Positions 6,530 through 13,935 of a DNA stretch of 21,815 bases are shown one piece after another. The notes under the pieces were generated by a model. The model searched no databases and was not told where the DNA came from. It saw only the letters and a list, made by a program, of their open reading frames with translations. Position numbers and translations under genes: made by a program. Numbering within the stretch: the first letter of the stretch is position 1; each line of letters begins with the position of its first letter. The DNA comes from Actinomycetes bacterium (GTDB lineage: Bacteria; Actinomycetota; Actinomycetes; Actinomycetales; Cellulomonadaceae): contig JAEWOA010000146.1 in the NCBI GenBank assembly GCA_023461115.1, positions 1-21,815 of the forward strand, in the 5' to 3' direction.

Positions 6530-7635
6530 GCCCACTCCGCCGCGGTGACCACGTGCCGGGCACCCGTGATGGTCCGCGGGCCGGGCACGGTGTCCCCCGC
6601 GACCGCGTTGCGGACCGTGAGGCTGCCGTTCGGCATGCGCACCTGCACCTGCGTCGCGCCGACCTTCGCGACCACCTCGCCGACCTGTGGCCCACCGACA
6701 CCCGGGTAGGTGTCGACCGTCCCGCTGACCCCGGCGGGGTCGATGCTCACGGCGCCCGTCGTCGGGTCGGTGGTGGTGAGCGACGGGTCGGGGGTGATCC
6801 CGCGGTCGATCGCCCAGTACGTCTCCAGGGAGTACACGCGCGTCTCCTCGTCGGCCCAGCTCTTCGACCGGTAGGCGCGCGGCGACCGCGCGTGCTGGTA
6901 CTCGTGGTACAGGCAGCGGGCGACGTTCTCGTTGGTGTCGTTCGTCGCGATCGTGATGCTCGTGCCCGCGGTCTCGCCCGCGCCGTTCATCGGGTTGGGC
7001 ACCCAGCCCGTGCCGTCGAACTCCTCGTCCGCCCAGAACATCCGCCCGACCACCTCGACCTGCAGGTTCGGCAGGTCGTCGAGCAGCGCGCGGTTCCACT
7101 GCGCGAGCACGGCCTTCATGTCCGCGAAGACGTACGGGTTGCCCGCGGTGGCCGGGAGCGCCGTCGCCGGGTAGCGCGCGTCGAGCGACGTGATCGTGGC
7201 CGGCCCGACGACGCCCTGCGCGTCGCCGGTGACGCTGCTGGTCGCCTGGTAGTTCAGGACGCGCCGGCGCGTCTCCCAGCCGAAGATGCCGTCGACGCCG
7301 AACCGCGTGAACAGCTGGCCCGCGTCGTGCACGGCGTGCTGCACCTTGCGGACGGGCTCGCCCGTCGCGCCGCGGGCGAGGGTCGCGCGGCCGGCCTCGA
7401 CGTCCTGCAGCACGGTGTCCGCCGCGAACCGCGGCGAGGTCAGCACGCGCTGGAGCGCGAGGTCGCCGGAGCGCGCGGCCCCGACCAGGGCCCCGACCGC
7501 CCGGTTGCCCGCCACGGCCTGTAGCCCGTGGGCAGCGCTGCCGTGCGCAGCGCTCTCGTGCTCGGCGCTTTCGTCGGGCTCGTGCGCTGAGCCCCGACGA
7601 GCCAGTGCCCCGGCCCGTGCTCGTGACGCGCCCAT
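6526..7635 (-). CDS. putative zinc metallopeptidase with eCIS-type N-terminus and peptidoglycan-binding-like domain
   Basis: The 369-residue product starts at an ATG 5 nt after a strong GGAGG; a GTG/ATG-like extension to 7668 lacks a ribosome site. Residues 1-37 are low complexity (Ala/His/Ser/Glu, with short repeats such as SAAHG). Residues 38-47 'LQAVAGNRAV' followed by 'ALQRVL' match the LQ..AGN.A segment seen at the N-termini of DUF4157-type and other proteins linked to extracellular contractile injection systems. Residues 84-152 look like a PG_binding_1 domain ('LARGATGEPVRKVQHAVHDAG...FGVDGIFGWETRRRV'). A HExxH zinc site is at 244-248 (HEYQH), with E264 or E271 as a possible third ligand. 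There is no Sec signal and no injection-system structural gene nearby. Metallopeptidase is likely; the delivery link is inference. Confidence 0.72.
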   Translation of the reverse strand: MGASRARAGALARRGSAHEPDESAEHESAAHGSAAHGLQAVAGNRAVGALVGAARSGDLALQRVLTSPRFAADTVLQDVEAGRATLARGATGEPVRKVQHAVHDAGQLFTRFGVDGIFGWETRRRVLNYQATSSVTGDAQGVVGPATITSLDARYPATALPATAGNPYVFADMKAVLAQWNRALLDDLPNLQVEVVGRMFWADEEFDGTGWVPNPMNGAGETAGTSITIATNDTNENVARCLYHEYQHARSPRAYRSKSWADEETRVYSLETYWAIDRGITPDPSLTTTDPTTGAVSIDPAGVSGTVDTYPGVGGPQVGEVVAKVGATQVQVRMPNGSLTVRNAVAGDTVPGPRTITGARHVVTAAEWA

Positions 7636-7742
7636 CAGCGCCTCCGTCGGTCCAGTCGTTCCTCGCATCGTAGTCAGCGTGCCCCCTCCCGATCGGGCAT
7701 GCCTGGGCGCCCGATCGGGCGGGATGGGTTGGCGCGCACCCC

Positions 7743-7770
7743 TTGACGGGTCACTTGTTTATTGCAAGTG
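7743..7770 (+). promoter_or_regulatory. promoter/operator with dyad CACTTG-N7-CAAGTG upstream of VOC-hxlR pair
   Basis: A -35-like TTGACG (7743-7748) is followed by a perfect 6-bp inverted repeat at 7752-7757 and 7765-7770 with an AT-rich 7-nt spacer. It occupies the -35/-10 interval, where a repressor would block transcription of the VOC gene and the HxlR regulator. HxlR proteins commonly bind short dyads in such positions. No convincing -10 could be fixed. Confidence 0.6.
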
Positions 7771-7810
7771 TGGGCGGGTCGATCTGCCCGAATCTGCGAG
7801 AGGACCCGCC

Positions 7811-8242
7811 ATGACCGCCATGTTCGTCAACCTGCCGGTGACCGACCTCGACCGCGCGAAGGCGTTCTACGAGGCGCTGGGCTTCACCATCAACCCGCAG
7901 TTCACCGACCACAACGCGTCCTGCGTGATCATCGAGCCGGACCACAACTTCGTCATGCTCCTGACGCGCGACTACTTCCAGACGTTCACCGACCTGCCGC
8001 TCGGCGACCCCGCCGTCTCGCCGTCGGTGTCCACCGCGATCTTCTTCGACGAGCGCGCCACCGTCGACACGACCGTAGCCGCGGGCATCGCCGCAGGCGG
8101 AGTCGAGCCGCACCCCGCCACCGACTACGGCTTCATGTACCAGCGCCAGCTCAACGACCCCGACGGCAACATCCTCGAGTTCGGCTGGATGGACCCGGTC
8201 GCCGCCGCCCAGGGACCCGGGGCCGCGATGAGCGAGGCCTGA
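7811..8242 (+). CDS. VOC family protein (glyoxalase/bleomycin resistance/dioxygenase fold)
   Basis: The 143-residue product has the two beta-alpha-beta-beta-beta modules of the vicinal oxygen chelate fold: 'MFVNLPVTDLDRAKAFYEALGF' at the start and 'YGFMYQRQLNDPDGNILEFGWMDP' near the end, where the final E is a usual metal-ligand position. It resembles the 'lactoylglutathione lyase-related' PhnB-like members often paired with HxlR regulators; the reaction is unknown. The start has a GAGAGGA Shine-Dalgarno. The HxlR gene follows after 2 nt, so they form one operon, and the dyad at 7752-7770 likely controls it. Confidence 0.88.
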   Translation: MTAMFVNLPVTDLDRAKAFYEALGFTINPQFTDHNASCVIIEPDHNFVMLLTRDYFQTFTDLPLGDPAVSPSVSTAIFFDERATVDTTVAAGIAAGGVEPHPATDYGFMYQRQLNDPDGNILEFGWMDPVAAAQGPGAAMSEA

Positions 8243-8244
8243 GC

Positions 8245-8913
8245 GTGGCCGCACGCGACTACGGGCAGTACTGCGCGATCACCAGGGCCCTGGAGCTGGT
8301 GGGCGAGCGCTGGGCGCTGCTCATCGTCCGCGACCTGCTGGTCGGGCCACGCCGCTACGGCGAGCTCGCCGCGGGGCTGCCCCGCATCCCGAGCAACATC
8401 CTGGCGGCACGGCTCAAGGAGCTGCAGGCCGCGGGCATCCTGCGCCGGGCGCCGCACTCGCGCGTCATCGTCTACGAGCTCACGCCCTACGGCCGCGAGC
8501 TCGAGCCCGTCGTGCTGGCGCTCGGGGCCTGGGGGTTCAAGGCGATGGGCGAGCCGCGCGCCGAGCAGGTCCTCACGCCCGACTCCATGACGATGGCGCT
8601 GCGCACGGCCTTCCGCGCCGAGGTGGCGGAACACCTTCCGACGACGACGTACGCCGCACGCCTGGGCCCCTCCGACCTCCTGGTCCGCGTGGCCGGCCCG
8701 AGCCTGACCGTGACGCGCGGGCCGACTCTTCCGCAGCCTTCCGCCTTGGCGGGCGCCGCCGACCTCGCCTTCGTCGCCAGCCCTGACCTGCACAAACTCA
8801 TCGCGGGCGACCTCGCGCCATCGGACGCGGTCACGTCGGGTGCGATCGAGGTGCTGCACGGCCCCGCCACGCTCCTGGACCGCTTCGCGACCACGTTCCA
8901 CCTCGCCGCGTAG
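8245..8913 (+). CDS. HxlR family regulator with C-terminal SCP2-like domain
   Basis: The 222-residue product opens with a canonical HxlR winged helix ('CAITRALELVGERWALLIVRDLLVGPRRYGELAAGLPRIPSNILAARLKELQAAGILRR', about residues 10-70, wing to about 85). C10 is at the conserved N-terminal cysteine position that serves as a redox or electrophile sensor in some HxlR proteins. Residues about 112-220 are an extension beyond the usual 110-130-residue length; the pattern 'ADLAFVASPDLHKLIAGDLAPSDAVTSGAIEVLHGPATLLDRFATTF' resembles SCP2/sterol-carrier domains, possibly a ligand sensor. A GTG start is chosen because it gives the normal HxlR N-terminus 2 nt after the VOC stop. Confidence 0.86.
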   Translation: MAARDYGQYCAITRALELVGERWALLIVRDLLVGPRRYGELAAGLPRIPSNILAARLKELQAAGILRRAPHSRVIVYELTPYGRELEPVVLALGAWGFKAMGEPRAEQVLTPDSMTMALRTAFRAEVAEHLPTTTYAARLGPSDLLVRVAGPSLTVTRGPTLPQPSALAGAADLAFVASPDLHKLIAGDLAPSDAVTSGAIEVLHGPATLLDRFATTFHLAA

Positions 8914-8934
8914 TTCGCCACGCAGTTCGCCACG
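8911..8934 (+). repeat. 12-bp tandem duplication at the end of the HxlR gene
   Basis: AGTTCGCCACG occurs twice in a row with a 12-bp period, beginning at the TAG stop codon of the regulator. It may be replication slippage; no function is suggested by the sequence. Confidence 0.55.
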
Positions 8935-9060
8935 TGATGCCGCGGGCGGCCGGCTTCTGCGTCCCGGCGACGGGTCTGGGGGCCTGAAACGATTCGGGGC
9001 CGCACCGACGGGCTTCGGGCGTAGCCGCGCGCGCGATCTCGGCGCACCCTCGTCTCTGAC

Positions 9061-9095
9061 CAGGCGGCGCCGCCTGCTCACGCTCCCTCGGAGCG
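9061..9095. promoter_or_regulatory. two dyads upstream of the cellulase gene
   Basis: A perfect 16-bp palindrome, CAGGCGGCGCCGCCTG, lies at 9061-9076, followed at 9081-9095 by CGCTCC-ctc-GGAGCG. Both fall 40-75 nt before the GH5 start codon. Either could be a LacI-type sugar repressor site (cellulase genes in actinobacteria are often controlled by CebR/CelR-type proteins, whose sites contain GAGCGCTC-like cores) or RNA hairpins in the leader. There is no T-run, so a simple terminator for the HxlR gene is not evident. The rest of 8914-9133 shows no gene. Confidence 0.4.
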
Positions 9096-9133
9096 GGCGT
9101 GCGGCCGCCACGTGCGTGCGTCGAAGGAGAGTT

Positions 9134-10582
9134 ATGTCCATGCGCATGAGGACAGCGGCGCTGCTGTCCGCCACCATGCTCGCTGCCGCGGGGATCGGCG
9201 CGATCACCACCACGGCGGCCTCCGCGGCCGTCGGCTGCTCGGTGAAGTACGACGTCCAGAGCCAGTGGCCGGGCGGCTTCAGCACCAACGTCACGTTGAC
9301 CAACGTCGGCGACGCTCTGAACGGCTGGACCGTCGGCTGGACGTTCGCGTCCGGCCAGACCATCCAGCAGGGCTGGAACGGCACGTTCACGCAGTCCGGC
9401 TCCAAGGTGACCGTGGCGAACCTGAGCTACAACGGCTCGATCCCCCAGGGCGGCGCCACGAGCTTCGGGTTCAACGGCAGCTGGAACGGCAGCAACGCCG
9501 TCCCCACGTCCTTCACCGTGAACGGCGTGACCTGCACGGGCGGCACCACACCGCAGCCGACCCCCACGCCGACGCCGCCGCAGCCCACCCCCACGCCGAC
9601 CACCCCGCAGCCCACCCCGACGCCCACCCCGCCGCCGCCGACCGGCTCGACGCCACTCGCGATCAACGGCCAACTCAAGGTCTGCGGCGTGAACCTGTGC
9701 AACCAGTACGGCAAGCCGATCCAGCTCCGCGGGGTCAGCACGCACGGCCTGCAGTGGTTCCCGGGCTGCTACAACACCACCTCGCTCGACACGCTCGCCA
9801 CGGACTGGAAGGCGGACGTGCTGCGCATCGCGATGTACGTGGACGAGGGCGGCTACGTGACCAACCCCGCGTCCTTCACCGCGAAGGTGAACGACCTGGT
9901 GGACCAGGCCGAGGCGCGCGGCATGTACGCGATCATCGACTTCCACACGCTCACGCCGGGCGACCCCAACGCGAACCTGCAGAACGCCAAGACCTTCTTC
10001 CAGAACGTCGCCACCAGGAACGCGAACAAGAAGAACGTGATCTACGAGATCGCGAACGAGCCGAACGGCGTCACGTGGGAGCAGATCCGCAACTACGCGA
10101 ACCAGGTGATCCCCGTGGTCCGCAACGCCGACTCCGACGCCGTCGTGCTCGTCGGGACGCGCGGCTGGTCCTCGCTGGGCGTCTCGAACGGCTCGAACTC
10201 GGGTGAGATCGTCGCCAACCCGGTGCCGTTCTCCAACATCATGTACACGTTCCACTTCTACGCGGCGTCCCACCTGGACAACTACCGCAACGAGGTGCGC
10301 AGCGCGGCCAGCCGGCTGCCGATCTTCGTCTCCGAGTGGGGCACGACGAGCGCGACGGGCGGCGGCAACGTCGACGTCGCGAGCTCGACGGCGTGGCTCG
10401 ACCTGCTCGACTCGCTGAAGATCAGCCACGTCAACTGGACGTACTCGGACGCGAACGAGAGCAGCGCGATCTTCAAGCCGGGCACCTGCTCGGGCTCCAA
10501 CTACGGCGCCGGCCAGCTCTCGCAGTCCGGCCAGTTCGTCCGCAGCCGCATCGTCACAGCGGACAACTTCCCGACGAGCTGA
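9134..10582 (+). CDS. secreted endoglucanase, CBM2 - PT linker - GH5 (subfamily 2-like)
   Basis: The 482-residue product hydrolyses internal beta-1,4-glucan bonds outside the cell. A signal peptide covers about residues 1-31 (basic MSMRMR, hydrophobic core, cleavage near AASA). A CBM2 cellulose-binding domain spans about 33-135, with C35 and C134 placed for the family disulfide and tryptophans W45, W65 and W81 as surface binders. A Pro/Thr-rich linker runs from 136 to 172. The GH5 domain (about 175-475) shows 'QLRGVSTHGLQWFP', 'YAIIDFH', 'YEIANEPNG' with acid/base E309, 'YTFHFYAASH', and 'PIFVSEWGT' with nucleophile E401. AAGGAG sits 4 nt before the ATG. It stands alone and ends in a strong terminator. 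Function is near certain; polymer preference (cellulose versus mixed-linkage glucan) is not readable. Confidence 0.96.
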   Translation: MSMRMRTAALLSATMLAAAGIGAITTTAASAAVGCSVKYDVQSQWPGGFSTNVTLTNVGDALNGWTVGWTFASGQTIQQGWNGTFTQSGSKVTVANLSYNGSIPQGGATSFGFNGSWNGSNAVPTSFTVNGVTCTGGTTPQPTPTPTPPQPTPTPTTPQPTPTPTPPPPTGSTPLAINGQLKVCGVNLCNQYGKPIQLRGVSTHGLQWFPGCYNTTSLDTLATDWKADVLRIAMYVDEGGYVTNPASFTAKVNDLVDQAEARGMYAIIDFHTLTPGDPNANLQNAKTFFQNVATRNANKKNVIYEIANEPNGVTWEQIRNYANQVIPVVRNADSDAVVLVGTRGWSSLGVSNGSNSGEIVANPVPFSNIMYTFHFYAASHLDNYRNEVRSAASRLPIFVSEWGTTSATGGGNVDVASSTAWLDLLDSLKISHVNWTYSDANESSAIFKPGTCSGSNYGAGQLSQSGQFVRSRIVTADNFPTS

Positions 10583-10624
10583 CCGGCGCCCACCAGACGC
10601 GGGGACGACGACCCGCCGCTCGAG

Positions 10625-10658
10625 AGACGCCCCGGAGGGCCACACCTCCGGGGCGTCT
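10625..10658 (+). terminator. intrinsic-type terminator hairpin after the cellulase gene
   Basis: A perfect 14-bp stem (10625-10638 with 10645-10658; arm AGACGCCCCGGAGG) closes a 6-nt loop GCCACA, starting 42 nt after the GH5 stop codon. There is no long T-run, as is usual for actinobacterial terminators. Confidence 0.88.
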
Positions 10659-10737
10659 GCGCGCCACCTGTCGATCGCGGGCGGGTTGGCGCGTCACCAT
10701 GCCGACGAGGGCTCGGACGAAGGACGGGAGAGGGACC

Positions 10738-11055
10738 ATGCGCTACCTGGTGAACGTGATCGCCGCGGGGCCGGCGACGGCCGACGAGATGGCGGCGATC
10801 GACGTGTTCAACGCCGACCTGCAAGCGCAGGGCCACTGGGTGCTGGCCGGCGGCCTCGCCGGCCCGGACGGCTCCACGACGATCGACGCGCGCGGGAGCA
10901 ACAGGCTGGTGACGGACGGGCCCTTCGTCGAGACCACCGAGTACGTCGCGGGGTTCTGGGTGATCGACGCGGCCGACGACGACGAGGCGCGCGCACTGGC
11001 CGTCGCGGGCTCGCACGCGTGCAACCGCAAGGTCGAGGTCCGCCCGTTCCTCTAG
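10738..11055 (+). CDS. YciI-like protein
   Basis: The 105-residue product is of the YCII-related / DGPF family: 'MRYLVNVIAAGP' at the N-terminus, D60-G61-P62-F63 in the motif region 'LVTDGPFVETTEYVAGFWVID', and a C-terminal strand 'RKVEVRPFL'. These small dimeric alpha/beta-barrel proteins are related to muconolactone isomerase-like folds. Many actinobacterial members sit beside ECF sigma factors, but none is visible here. A purine-rich GGGAGAGGG precedes the ATG. It is an isolated plus-strand gene convergent with the antiporter gene (20 nt between stops). Biochemical role unknown. Confidence 0.88.
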   Translation: MRYLVNVIAAGPATADEMAAIDVFNADLQAQGHWVLAGGLAGPDGSTTIDARGSNRLVTDGPFVETTEYVAGFWVIDAADDDEARALAVAGSHACNRKVEVRPFL

Positions 11056-11074
11056 CGCGTTGGCCCCGGAAGGC

Positions 11075-12835
11075 TCATTCGCCGCCGCGCAACTCCATGC
11101 TGAGCTCGTCGGCGTCCAGCACCGCGAGCGCGGACTCGAGCGCGCTCGACGCGTAGGCGCCGTCACCGCGAGCGCGCAGCAGTTGCTCACGCATCGCGCG
11201 GATCGCGATCAAACGCAGCGCGCGGTACTGCTCGACGTGCGCGCGCACGTCGTCGCGATTCACCGGCCCGAGCGACTCGTGGGTGACGCGCCGGACGATC
11301 TGCTCGTCGTACCGGGAGCCGTCGGGCTGACGCGCGGCCTCGACAGCCGATCGCGCCGCCCCGGCCAACTCGGCGAGCAGGCGCCCGCGCTCGTCGGGAC
11401 TGTCGTCGTTGGCCTCCTCGACGACGGCCGCGCCGGCGAGCCCCAGCCGCCGCACGACCCACGCCATCGTGCCGCCCTGGATCAACAGCGAGCCGAACGC
11501 GACGACGAACGCGACAAGCACGAGCAGCGACCGGGACGGCGTGTCCACCGGCAGCGTCTGCGCGGCGGCGAGAGTGACGGCGCCGCGCAGCCCCGCCCAC
11601 ACCAGCACGGTGCCCTCACGCCAGCCCAACGGCGCATCCGCGAGGTAGTCGATGTCCGCGAGCGTGCGGCGCACGCGCGTGCGGATCATGCCGAGGCGAC
11701 GCTCCGCACGTCGCGCGTCCGCCTCCTGGTCGCGGGACGGCTTGGACGGCTTCCCGGGCGGCGCATCCGGCCGGCGGCCGGGGACCTCGCCCGCGTCGAG
11801 GCGTTCGGTGACCTCGGTGAGCCTGTCGCGCATGCCCAGCCCGCGCGCTCGCCGGCGCTTGAGGCCACGCAGCAGCGGCGCGACGTACGCCGCGCGGATC
11901 AGGAGGACGGCCGTCGCGACGACGACGCCCAGCCACACCGCCGTCCACACGTCGTGCGAGTCGTTGACGTCCTCGACGAGCGTGTCCAGCTGCAGTCCCA
12001 TGAGCAGGAACACCGCGCCCTCGAGCAGCAGCTCGATGGTCCGCCAGTTCTGCTCGTCGGCGAGGCGCTGCCGCGGGCTGAGATAACGCGGCGCCCCGAC
12101 GCCCGTGACCAGCCCCGCGGTCACCGCGGCGACGAGCCCCGACGCCTCCAACGCCTCCGCGGGGAACGCCGCCGCGAACGGCACCAGGAACGAGATCGCG
12201 GTGCCGACCGCCACGTCGTGCACGTGCTGGCGCACCCACAGATGCAGCCGCCCGACGACGAGCCCGACGACCACCGCGACCCCGACTGCGAGGATGAAGT
12301 CCCAGGCCACACCCCAGATCGAGACGCTCACCGCCATCGCGGCGATCGCCGAACGCAGCAGCACCAGAGCACTCGCGTCGTTGAGCAGGCTCTCGCCTTG
12401 CAGCATGGTGACGACCCGCGGCGAGACGCCCAGGCGCTTGACGATGTTCGTCGCGACCGCGTCCGTGGGAGAGACGATCGCGCCGATCGCGAACCCGACC
12501 GCGAGCCCCACCCCCGGCACCAGCAGCGTGAAGAGCACGCCGATCACCACGGTGGAGATGACGACGAGCACGACCGAGAGCCCGCCGATCGCCGTCAGGT
12601 CCCGCCGGAAGTCCATCGCGGGCAGCGCCACCGACGCCGAGTAGAGCAGCGGGGGCAGGACCCCGCTGAGGATCCACTCCGGCTCCAGGTGAACCGCGGG
12701 CACCGCAGGTATCAGGCTCACCCCGACGCCCACGACGACGAGCGCGAGCGGCGCCGCGACGCCCAGCCGTGGGGCGAGCGTGTTGACGAGCGCGACGGTC
12801 GCGATCGCGACGAGCACGAGGATCAGCCCTTCCAT
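11075..12835 (-). CDS. Na+/H+ antiporter, CPA1 (NhaP/NHE-like) family
   Basis: The 586-residue membrane protein has about a dozen hydrophobic segments from residue 3 to about 440 and a long cytoplasmic tail (about 445-586). The CPA1 core signature is clear: 'GAIVSPTDAVATNIVKRLG' (118-136) and 'MLQGESLLNDASALVL' (144-159) with the ion-binding N152-D153 pair; 'GWREGTVLVWAGLRGAVTLAAA' gives the later conserved arginine helix. A hydrophilic loop of about 70 residues rich in Arg, Asp and Pro interrupts two late helices. It probably exchanges cytoplasmic Na+ (or K+) for H+. The ATG follows a -10-like CAGGGT by 6 nt (minus strand, 12842-12847), suggesting its own leaderless promoter, although the aldolase gene lies 31 nt upstream on the same strand. 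Confidence 0.92.
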   Translation of the reverse strand: MEGLILVLVAIATVALVNTLAPRLGVAAPLALVVVGVGVSLIPAVPAVHLEPEWILSGVLPPLLYSASVALPAMDFRRDLTAIGGLSVVLVVISTVVIGVLFTLLVPGVGLAVGFAIGAIVSPTDAVATNIVKRLGVSPRVVTMLQGESLLNDASALVLLRSAIAAMAVSVSIWGVAWDFILAVGVAVVVGLVVGRLHLWVRQHVHDVAVGTAISFLVPFAAAFPAEALEASGLVAAVTAGLVTGVGAPRYLSPRQRLADEQNWRTIELLLEGAVFLLMGLQLDTLVEDVNDSHDVWTAVWLGVVVATAVLLIRAAYVAPLLRGLKRRRARGLGMRDRLTEVTERLDAGEVPGRRPDAPPGKPSKPSRDQEADARRAERRLGMIRTRVRRTLADIDYLADAPLGWREGTVLVWAGLRGAVTLAAAQTLPVDTPSRSLLVLVAFVVAFGSLLIQGGTMAWVVRRLGLAGAAVVEEANDDSPDERGRLLAELAGAARSAVEAARQPDGSRYDEQIVRRVTHESLGPVNRDDVRAHVEQYRALRLIAIRAMREQLLRARGDGAYASSALESALAVLDADELSMELRGGE

Positions 12836-12866
12836 GCGCCCACCCTGCCGTGCCGTCGCCGTCGGG

Positions 12867-13781
12867 TCACCCCAGAACGTCCGGACCGGACCGCGACGAC
12901 AGGCCCTGGAGCACCGCACGGAGGCCCGCGCGCGCGTCCGGCGGCAGCCCCAGCAGGGGCCGCGGAAGGCAATCCGGCCCGACGACGCCGAGCTCCTCGG
13001 CGATCGCCGCGCTGACCCGGACGCCGCCGTACGGGCCGAGCAGGTCCCACAGTCCCTGCAACCGGTCCGACCACGCCCTCGCCCGGACACCGTCTCCCGC
13101 CAGCGCGGCACGCGCGATCGCGGCGATCGGGCCCGGGATCACACCGCCCAACGACGAGTACCAGATGTCGCTCCCCGCGAGCAGGCCGGTGGCCGCGCCG
13201 CCGTCGCCCGAGACGCCGATCGTCACGCTCGCGGGCACGAGCGCGCGCAGCCGCCGCACCCGGGCCTGCGCAGCCGCCGGATCGGCGATCCCCGGCAGCT
13301 TGACCGACGCGACGTGCGGCAGCGCGGCGATCCGCGCGTGCAGCTCCTCGGAGAACTCGACATGCGTGGTGCCCGGGTTGTCGTACACGACGAGGGGCGC
13401 CGCGAGCGCGCCGGTGACATCCCGGTACAGGCCGAACACCTCGTCGTCGGACAGCCGGTGGTAGCTCACGGGCGCGAGCAGCACGCCCGAGGCGCCCGCC
13501 GCGAGCGCGTCCTGGCCGAGCGCGACCACCTGCGAGGTCCGCAGCGCGCCGATGCCGGCGAGCACGGGCGTGCCGGCCGCGTGCTCGACCGCCACCTCGA
13601 TCGCGCGCCGGCGCTCGTCGCGCGCGAGGTACGGGTACACGCCGGTGGACCCGAGCACGGTGATGCTGTCCACATCCGCCGCCGCCAGGCGCCCCACCAG
13701 CCGCGCGAGGGCGTCCTCGTCGAGCTGGTCGTCACGCAGCGGCGTCAACGGGAACGCGCTCAGACCTCGGAACACCGGCAT
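12867..13781 (-). CDS. DapA/NanA-type (class I aldolase) family protein
   Basis: The 304-residue TIM-barrel product has the dihydrodipicolinate synthase / N-acetylneuraminate lyase signatures: 'LGSTGVYPYL' (43-52, the pyruvate-carboxylate binding GSTG), Tyr133 in 'VVYDNPGTT', and the Schiff-base lysine K161 in 'ASVKLPG'. The usual GxTGE glutamate is V48. This branch is generally not the lysine-biosynthesis DapA but aldolases or dehydratases for other 2-keto acids. No lysine genes are adjacent. AGGAGG directly abuts the ATG; a GTG two codons later (6 nt after GGAGG) may be the true start. The antiporter gene follows 31 nt downstream. Confidence 0.88.
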   Translation of the reverse strand: MPVFRGLSAFPLTPLRDDQLDEDALARLVGRLAAADVDSITVLGSTGVYPYLARDERRRAIEVAVEHAAGTPVLAGIGALRTSQVVALGQDALAAGASGVLLAPVSYHRLSDDEVFGLYRDVTGALAAPLVVYDNPGTTHVEFSEELHARIAALPHVASVKLPGIADPAAAQARVRRLRALVPASVTIGVSGDGGAATGLLAGSDIWYSSLGGVIPGPIAAIARAALAGDGVRARAWSDRLQGLWDLLGPYGGVRVSAAIAEELGVVGPDCLPRPLLGLPPDARAGLRAVLQGLSSRSGPDVLG

Positions 13782-13886
13782 CCTCCTCGACTCGGGGCGC
13801 CGCGCCCGGCGCTCGTGGCCGAGTCTCGCGCGGCGCGGGCGTGGTGGCCCCGCCCGCCCACTCCGCGGGCAGCGGATTGCTGCCGT

Positions 13887-13935
13887 CATGCTGACAGCAT
13901 GCCTCGCTCATGCTGGTGGCATGCTATCTTCAGGC
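13887..13935 (+). promoter_or_regulatory. vapBC promoter with two dyads 22 bp apart
   Basis: CATGCT-gac-AGCATG (13887-13901) and CATGC-tggtg-GCATG (13909-13923) are two related dyads starting 22 bp apart, i.e. on the same DNA face. They also form a longer pair, AGCATGCC (13896-13903) with GGCATGCT (13918-13925). The -10-like TATCTT (13925-13930) abuts them, 5 nt before the ATG at 13936, so the message is probably leaderless. This is the expected layout for autoregulation by a ribbon-helix-helix antitoxin with its toxin. Confidence 0.72.

Noticed and set aside
7636..7668. Eleven-codon N-terminal extension of the metallopeptidase-like gene
   Set aside because: The start at 7668 has no ribosome site, while GGAGG lies at ideal distance from the ATG at 7635.
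9545..9650. Tandem DNA repeat in the cellulase gene as a separate element
   Set aside because: It simply encodes the Pro/Thr linker between CBM2 and GH5.
8831..10645. A 604-codon minus-strand open frame opposite the cellulase
   Set aside because: It is the complement of an unmistakable GH5/CBM2 gene, with low-complexity Arg/Ala/Val composition and no recognisable domain.
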